Shown here: in pieces, positions 5,894-10,665 of the stretch
How positions within the stretch are numbered: position 1 is the first letter of the stretch
Layout: each line of letters starts with the position of its first letter
Source: XYD1-FULL-44-32 sp964433715
GTDB lineage: Bacteria; Patescibacteriota; Minisyncoccia; Phycocordibacterales; XYD1-FULL-46-19
Reading direction: 5' to 3'
Assembly: GCA_964433715.1 (NCBI GenBank)
Contig: CAYSSL010000020.1
Span: 1 to 10,665, forward strand
Length of the DNA stretch: 10,665 bases
Program-made: the position numbers and the translations under genes
Notes under the pieces: generated by a model
What the model saw: the letters and a program-made list of their open reading frames with translations, nothing else
What the model was told of the DNA's origin: nothing
The model's database searches: none

Positions 5894-7803
5894 AGAAATT
5901 CATATTGGGGGGCAGCGGGGTCGGCACCCTCAAGTAGCTCGTCGGGAATATCTAAAATAAACTCAGATGGAGTGTTTACCTGTTGGGAACCAAAGATTGT
6001 CCGTAATTGGGCATAAGATAAATAAACTTTTTTTCTCGCTCTGGTGATGGCAACATAAAATAATCTTCGCTCCTCTTCTTCGTCGCGGTCACTTTCACCA
6101 AAACCTTTGTGAGGAAATAGTCCCTGCTCTAGTCCGGCAATAAAAACAACATCAAACTCTAGACCCTTAGAAGCGTGTACAGTCATTAGGCGGACTCCCG
6201 TCTTTTCTTCTTGGAGGGTGTCTTGGTCCGAGACTAAAGCCGCCTCAGTAAGTAGTGCCAAAATAGCTTCTTCGCCGGCAAGGTGGTCGTACTTTTGGGT
6301 TAGGGTTACTAATTCGCGAATGTTTTCTAGTCGTTCTAGTCCCTCCTCTCTTTCTTGAATCAGCTCTCTCTCTAAACCCGATGCCGATAAAATATATTTA
6401 ATATTTTCACTGATAGTTTCTCTGTCTATTTTATGACGTAGAGTGGCCAGTAGTGCTCTGAAACTAGACAATTTTTCTAACATTTTAGGTGGTAGCTCTT
6501 CTTCGCGACCCGCCGCCACTTTGGCGAGAGTGGCCTTACCTATTCCTCGTTTAGGTACATTAATAATCCGATTCATTGCTTCAAAATCATTAGGATTTAG
6601 GGCAGCGCGGAAATAGGTCAAGATATCTTTCACTTCTTTGCGTTCAAAAAAGCGTACTCCTAACACCTGATACGGGACATTGGCTTTTAGAAAGGCCTCT
6701 TCTAAAACGCGCGATTGGAAATTGGCGCGATACAAAATGGCAACTTCTTCGGCGGGTGTTCCACCAGCAATCAAGTCTTTGGCGGTTTGGGCAATGGTTC
6801 GCGCCTCTTCCCCCTCGGATAGATTGGCGGCTAAATTTATTTTTTCACCCGCTCCATTTTCCGTAAAAAGATTTTTTTCTACCCGTTCACGGTTTTTCTT
6901 TATCACTTCATTGGCCGCCTCTAAAATAGTTTTGGTTGAGCGGTAGTTTTGCTCTAGCAATACAACCTTGGCTTCCGGATAATCTTCCTCAAAACGTAAC
7001 ATATTACCAAAGTCCGCCCCTCGCCAGCTGTAGATAGATTGGTCCACATCTCCCACCACGCAAATATTTTTGTTGGCGCCGACCAATAGTTTAGCTAAAG
7101 AGTATTGAACATGGTTGGTGTCTTGATACTCGTCAATGTGAATATAACGAAAACGGTCTTGGTATAACTGGCGGATTTCTTCGTGGCTGGCTAATACCAA
7201 GACGGTTGATAGTAGTAAATCATCAAAATCTAAAGCATTGGCATCTTGGGCTAGCTTGCTGTATTTTTCCCAGACACTGGCCACTATCTCTTGCCAATAA
7301 CCATCGACTTTTAAACGGTATTCAGCGATCCGTATTCCCTTGCCTTTTTCGCGGGAAATAGCTCCTAGGATTTTGCGTGGTTCATACTGTTTTTTGTCTA
7401 CCCCCGCTTGATCCATTGCTGTTTTGATAAGAGCTAAAGATTCGTCACGGTCTAAAATAGTAAAAAAGCGATTGAGCCCTACTAGTTGGGCGTGATTTCG
7501 TAAAATATGCACCCCTAGAGAGTGAAAGGTGCTAGCAAAGGGCAATTTTTTTTGTGTTTCGCCCACTTTTCTTTCAATGGCACTAGATAGCCTCTCTGAC
7601 ATTTCTTTGGCGGCCTTGTTGGTGAAAGTTACAGCTAAAATATTTTCTGGCGGAACTCCTTTTTTTAGAAGATGTAAGATGCGAGATATAATAGTTTTGG
7701 TTTTACCCGCCCCTGCTCCCGCCACAATTAAAAGCGGTCCCTCAATGCAGAGAGCAGCCTCTTTTTGTTTATCATTTAAATCTTTCAGATATTCCACCGC
7801 CAT
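5894..7803 (-). CDS. pcrA: UvrD/PcrA-type superfamily 1A DNA helicase, C-terminus missing in gap
   Basis: An ATP-driven 3'-to-5' DNA helicase used in repair and replication restart. The 636 visible residues hold the whole motor: Q motif (L-N-x-x-Q, 9-13), Walker A G-A-G-A-G-K-T (29-35), motif Ia T-F-T-N-K-A-A (59-65), motif II D-E-Y-Q-D-T (224-229), motif III G-D-V-D-Q-S-I-Y-S-W-R-G-A (251-263), motif IV Q-N-Y-R-S-T (285-290), motif V T-V-H-x-S-K-G-L-E-F (541-550) and motif VI R-L-F-Y-V-A-I-T-R-A (580-589). PcrA proteins usually run about 650-750 residues, so only the non-motor tail is lost. ATG 7803 is chosen; a GTG two codons later is possible. AAAGGA lies 18 bases away, too far for this ATG but well placed for a two-codon upstream ORF. 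UvrD, PcrA and Rep cannot be told apart here, so the symbol is provisional. Confidence 0.93.
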
Positions 7804-7804
7804 A

Positions 7805-7813
7805 CTATAACAT
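7805..7813 (-). other. Two-codon upstream ORF (ATG TTA TAG) before the helicase
   Basis: On the minus strand ATG-TTA-TAG ends one base before the helicase ATG (7803). AAAGGA (7822-7827) is 8 bases before this mini-ORF's ATG, ideal spacing, while it is 18 bases from the helicase ATG. Ribosomes could therefore load on the mini-ORF and restart on the helicase. This is a sequence-based inference. Confidence 0.3.
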
Positions 7814-7848
7814 ATGCTTTTTCCTTTCTGTTTTAAGAGGGGGTGAGA

Positions 7849-7854
7849 TATAAT
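7849..7854 (+). promoter_or_regulatory. Consensus -10 (TATAAT) for the ATPase unit
   Basis: A perfect TATAAT lies 9 bases before the ATG at 7864, so RNA would begin about 2-3 bases before that ATG. No good -35 is visible at 16-18 bases spacing. The position argues against the in-frame GTG at 7843, which would lie upstream of the transcription start. If RNA began further upstream, AAGGG (7855-7859) could instead serve as a Shine-Dalgarno. Confidence 0.5.
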
Positions 7855-7863
7855 AAGGGTATT

Positions 7864-8256
7864 ATGTTAGAACAAAATTCTTCCGCTCACATTGAAGCCG
7901 AAATTGCCGAGTTGTCGGCCAAAATAGAAGAGAAAAGGCGTATTTTAGAAACTGAACAGGGTATTGTGTCTGACCAGTCGGTCGTGGCGGCGGCTATTCA
8001 GGATTTTGTACCCACCACTTCTCTTCCCGCTCATTCAACTCAAAGCCAGACAACCGATGACGATTCTTATTTGGATAGTTTACCAACAGAAACTGAGGCT
8101 TTGGTTAAAGATTTAGTAGACAAGGTTTTTGACCGTGGTCTGCGTCGAACTTTAGGAGAAGCGCGCCACTTAGCCGCCCTTGATCTAGATGCTTTCCACG
8201 ATACTTTGACCGATAAAGTTTATGCTGAGCTCAAAAGTCGCGGTTTGGTAAATTGA
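7864..8256 (+). CDS. Small coiled-coil protein paired with the ATPase, function unknown, 130 aa
   Basis: No signal peptide or membrane helix. A charged coiled coil (about 8-34; A-E-I-A-E-L-S-A-K-I-E-E-K pattern) is followed by an S/T/Q/D-rich flexible linker (about 38-74) and a helical C-terminal half (75-130) with V-K-D-L-V-D-K-V-F-D-R-G-L and Y-A-E-L-K-S-R-G-L. ATG 7864 is preferred to GTG 7843 because a TATAAT lies between them. It is first in a two-gene unit. Its TGA stop is followed 2 bases later by the ATG of the VirD4/TraG-like ATPase, so expression is tightly linked and the protein may be an adaptor or regulator that binds the ATPase. I do not recognise the family; the partner role is inferred from position. 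Confidence 0.75.
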   Translation: MLEQNSSAHIEAEIAELSAKIEEKRRILETEQGIVSDQSVVAAAIQDFVPTTSLPAHSTQSQTTDDDSYLDSLPTETEALVKDLVDKVFDRGLRRTLGEARHLAALDLDAFHDTLTDKVYAELKSRGLVN

Positions 8257-8258
8257 TT

Positions 8259-10607
8259 ATGCAAATAATTTTACTAATTTTAGGAGTCGTTTTCTTATCG
8301 GCCGCTGCTGTTTTGTTGTTGGTGCGCCGGCCGCGTTTTGGTTCGCTCAATCTAAAAGTGCTTCTAGTAAAGATTCCTCGTCGCGAAGCCAAAGAACCAA
8401 AAGAATTTCTTCATGATATAAATTTATCAGAACAATTTTTTTCTAGCCTCGCCTCTATTAAAGAGCCGGTAGTGTTAGAAATGGCTGTTCACAATACTGG
8501 TGGAGAAATATTTTTTTATGTGGCAGTGCCAAGAAATCAGGTAGAATTTACCGCGCGGCAAATCCAAGGGTTTTTTCCTGACTGTCAGGTAGATGAAGCC
8601 TCAGACTATACTATTTTTTCCAATGAACATGGGGTGCGTGGGGGCTGGCTATCTCTAGAAGATTCGGCGGTTGTGCCGGTGCGTACTTATCGTGAGTCTG
8701 AAGTGGATTCTTTTGCACCGATTGTTTCTACTTTGTCGCGTTTACACGAACAGGGCGATGGCGCCGCTTTACAGGTAGTTATGAAGCCCGCCGGCGATTA
8801 TTTTAAAAAACGATCTATTGATATAATTGGCCGCCTTAGAAAAGGTGAATCCCTGAAAAAAATTCTCAAGAGTTATGGTCTATTTTCGGAGTTATCGGAG
8901 GTGGCGCGTGACCTAATCAAGAACAATTCTGGTGATGATAAAAAAGATGAACCAAAATCTGTCGACAATGAAGTGGTTGAAGCGATTGAGTTAAAAATTA
9001 AAAAACCACTTTTTGATGTAAATATCAGAGTTATTACCGCCGCCGATACTGAAAGTGAAGCCAGTGATATTTTACTATCTATCGGAGGAGCTTTTAGCCA
9101 GTTTGCCTCGCCTCGTCGCAATAGTTTTAAGCTGGTGTCACCTAAAAAGATCAAAGGTTTGGTCTATGACTATATTTTTCGTGAGTTTAATCCTAAACAA
9201 TCTATTACTTTAAATACCGAGGAGATTGCCAGCGTTTTCCATTTGCCGACGGTCTCCACTGGGGTACCCCGCATTAAGTGGTTAAAAAGTCGAGAAGCTG
9301 CTCCCCCAGAAAACTTACCTACCGAGGGTGTAGTGGTAGGTGAAAGTGTTTTTCGCTCAGATATAAAACCTGTTCGAATGACCGACGCTGATCGCCGCCG
9401 CCATTTTTATGTTATTGGGCAGACCGGTACCGGTAAGTCTTATTTTATGCTCAACTCCATTGCTCAAGATATGGAGGCGGGCAAAGGTTTATGTGTTATA
9501 GACCCACACGGCGAGCTGGTAGACAAGGTGTTGGAGCGGGTGCCCGCCTCTCGTCTGGAAGATGTGATTGTTTTTAATCCGGGTGATGTCGCCCGTCCCT
9601 TGGGGCTTAATATGTTGGAGTACAATTTTGACCGGCCGGAAGAAAAGACCTTTATTGTCAACGAGATTCAGTCTATTTTCAATCGCCTTTTTGATAAAGA
9701 AACAATGGGCCCTATGTTTGAGCAGTATATGCGCAACTCCCTACTGCTTCTGATGGAAGATGCCAAATACGAACCCGCCACCCTAATGGAGGTACCGCGT
9801 ATTTTTACCGACCCAGCTTTTCGCAACAAAAAATTGGCGCGGATTAGTAACCCGAGCGTTATTGATTTTTGGGAAAAAGAGGCCTCTAAAACAACTGGCG
9901 AACAGGGTTTGGCTAATATGACGCCCTATATTACTTCCAAGTTTGGCAACTTTATTGCCAACGACTATATGCGCCCGATTATTGGTCAGCCCAAGTCGGC
10001 GTTCAATTTCCGCACCGTTATGGATGAAGGAAAAATTTTGTTGGTAAACTTGGCCAAGGGCAAGATTGGTGATATTAACGCTGGTTTGTTGGGGATGATT
10101 ACTACTGGGCGTCTCCTACTTTCCGCTTTGTCGCGTAACGACATTCCCGAGTCAGACCGTCGTGATTTTTATCTATATATAGATGAATTTCAAAATTTTA
10201 CTACCGATTCTATTTCCACCATTTTGTCCGAAGCGCGTAAATATCGGCTCAACCTTATTCTCGCCCACCAATATATTGCTCAACTTACCGACCCTATTCG
10301 TGAATCGGTTTTTGGTAATGTTGGTTCTATGGCGGCTTTTCGGGTGGGTACGACCGATGCCGAGCATTTGGTTAAACACTTTGGGCCAACTTTTTCCGAA
10401 AACGATTTAATTTCGGTGGAAAATCAAAATGCTTTTGTCAGACTTCTTATCAATGGTGAACCAGCCAAGCCTTTCAATATCAAGGTGCCAAGGGTAGAGG
10501 GTGGCTCAAGTGAGCTTGCTGCCCAGCTTAAAGAGTTGTCGCGCCTCACCTACGGGCGTGATCTTGCCCAAGTGGAACAGGAGATTCTTTTCCGCCTTAG
10601 ACAATAG
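8259..10607 (+). CDS. VirD4/TraG-family (type IV coupling-protein-like) membrane ATPase
   Basis: 782 residues. One N-terminal membrane helix (about 2-22) is followed by R-R-P-R. Two predicted alpha/beta regions follow, about 66-120 (ending F-F-P-D-C-Q-V) and about 245-325, separated by a charged D/K/E-rich stretch (about 222-240). The RecA-like motor has Walker A G-Q-T-G-T-G-K-S (387-394), D-P-H-G-E (near 416-420), Walker B F-Y-L-Y-I-D-E-F (637-644) and the sensor-like L-A-H-Q-Y (near 668-672). The Q-N-F segment after Walker B and the C-terminal region resemble TraG/TraD C-terminal (TraM-recognition) domains. Such hexameric ATPases pump DNA or protein through an envelope channel. No relaxase, VirB4 or channel gene is in view, so DNA transfer is not established. 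Start: ATG 8259 preferred; a TTG at 8253 overlapping the previous stop (TTGA) is possible. It has no Shine-Dalgarno, so coupled translation is likely. Confidence 0.88.
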   Translation: MQIILLILGVVFLSAAAVLLLVRRPRFGSLNLKVLLVKIPRREAKEPKEFLHDINLSEQFFSSLASIKEPVVLEMAVHNTGGEIFFYVAVPRNQVEFTARQIQGFFPDCQVDEASDYTIFSNEHGVRGGWLSLEDSAVVPVRTYRESEVDSFAPIVSTLSRLHEQGDGAALQVVMKPAGDYFKKRSIDIIGRLRKGESLKKILKSYGLFSELSEVARDLIKNNSGDDKKDEPKSVDNEVVEAIELKIKKPLFDVNIRVITAADTESEASDILLSIGGAFSQFASPRRNSFKLVSPKKIKGLVYDYIFREFNPKQSITLNTEEIASVFHLPTVSTGVPRIKWLKSREAAPPENLPTEGVVVGESVFRSDIKPVRMTDADRRRHFYVIGQTGTGKSYFMLNSIAQDMEAGKGLCVIDPHGELVDKVLERVPASRLEDVIVFNPGDVARPLGLNMLEYNFDRPEEKTFIVNEIQSIFNRLFDKETMGPMFEQYMRNSLLLLMEDAKYEPATLMEVPRIFTDPAFRNKKLARISNPSVIDFWEKEASKTTGEQGLANMTPYITSKFGNFIANDYMRPIIGQPKSAFNFRTVMDEGKILLVNLAKGKIGDINAGLLGMITTGRLLLSALSRNDIPESDRRDFYLYIDEFQNFTTDSISTILSEARKYRLNLILAHQYIAQLTDPIRESVFGNVGSMAAFRVGTTDAEHLVKHFGPTFSENDLISVENQNAFVRLLINGEPAKPFNIKVPRVEGGSSELAAQLKELSRLTYGRDLAQVEQEILFRLRQ

Positions 10608-10665
10608 GGACGCTCACATTCTAATTTTTGGACTGGGCCCCGCTTCGTGAATTGGAAATCATACT
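10608..10665. other. Edge after the ATPase gene, nothing supported
   Basis: Fifty-eight bases after the ATPase stop. I see no convincing hairpin plus T-run terminator. On the minus strand one frame stays open from the window edge to a stop at 10621-10623 and could be the end of a neighbouring gene, but 14 codons are too few to call. Confidence 0.4.

Larger units (their letters stand above)
7804..7863. promoter_or_regulatory. Divergent intergenic region between helicase and coiled-coil gene
   Basis: Sixty bases serve both directions. On the plus strand there is a perfect TATAAT (7849-7854). On the minus strand a TATTAT (7850-7855) overlaps it and could start the helicase transcript with a leader of about 40 bases carrying AAAGGA. 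Overlapping face-to-face -10 elements would make the two promoters compete. The minus-strand promoter is weakly supported. Confidence 0.35.

Noticed and set aside
5074..7803. A natural 909-residue helicase-RsmA fusion protein
   Set aside because: The joint is the 100-N gap. Both proteins are incomplete there, and together they match the ends of two normal separate enzymes.
7843..7863. GTG start at 7843 for the coiled-coil gene
   Set aside because: A perfect TATAAT lies inside this extension, so the GTG would probably precede the transcription start. The added residues show no pattern.
8253..8258. TTG start at 8253 for the ATPase
   Set aside because: It is possible (TTGA overlap with the upstream stop), but ATG two codons later is the commoner start and gives a cleaner N-terminal membrane helix.
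38..10607. Recoded TGA (as in Gracilibacteria and Absconditabacteria)
   Set aside because: No gene contains in-frame TGA. Two genes end in TGA, one just before the next start, and glycine and tryptophan use ordinary codons.
7864..10607. A conjugative element or complete type IV secretion system
   Set aside because: Only a coupling-type ATPase is present. No relaxase, VirB4, pilin, origin of transfer, integrase or flanking repeats can be seen in the window.
10608..10665. A terminator or the 3' end of a neighbouring gene
   Set aside because: No stem with a T-run is seen, and the open minus-strand frame is too short at the window edge to support a call.

Overview
The window looks like a scaffold from a Candidate Phyla Radiation (Patescibacteria, probably Parcubacteria-like) bacterium. 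The reasons are very short intergenic spaces, weak or absent Shine-Dalgarno sites, a VirD4/TraG-like ATPase with one N-terminal membrane helix behind a small coiled-coil gene, and a run of exported proteins of types I associate with this group (peptidoglycan-binding plus IPT/TIG, a short four-cysteine protein, a huge coiled-coil protein). The lineage is inferred from protein style only. Two runs of exactly 100 N (1151-1250 and 5794-5893) are scaffold gaps whose true lengths are unknown.

Layout. (1) 38-3847, minus strand: two membrane-anchored proteins of unknown function. The upstream one has 243 residues and the downstream one is at least about 1,000 residues, built from 12-residue and 11-residue helical repeats. 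(2) 3905-5081, plus strand: a secreted peptidoglycan-binding-like/IPT protein and a 120-residue exported four-cysteine protein. The two blocks diverge from a 57-bp spacer, so 38-5081 is a four-gene cell-envelope locus. (3) 5074-7803, minus strand: a UvrD/PcrA-type helicase followed by the 16S rRNA dimethyladenosine transferase RsmA (KsgA). The second gap removes the helicase C-terminus and the RsmA start, and it produces a false single reading frame. (4) 7864-10607, plus strand: a 130-residue coiled-coil protein and, 2 bp later, a 782-residue VirD4/TraG-family ATPase.

How they may work together. Helicase and RsmA are housekeeping genes of DNA repair and ribosome maturation. The envelope locus and the ATPase pair surround them. 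The most interesting possibility is a surface or DNA-transport apparatus made of the repeat protein, its membrane partner, a cell-wall-binding secreted protein and a DNA-pumping ATPase. Only proximity and protein type support this link. No relaxase, VirB4, pilin or channel gene is visible here.

Expression. Both plus-strand transcription units have a -10-like hexamer placed so that RNA would begin at or within a few bases of the ATG (leaderless or nearly so). They share an identical 10-base sequence over the start codon. Downstream genes within the units (starts at 3109, 4719, 8259) show no Shine-Dalgarno and lie 2-7 bp after the previous stop, which suggests translational coupling.
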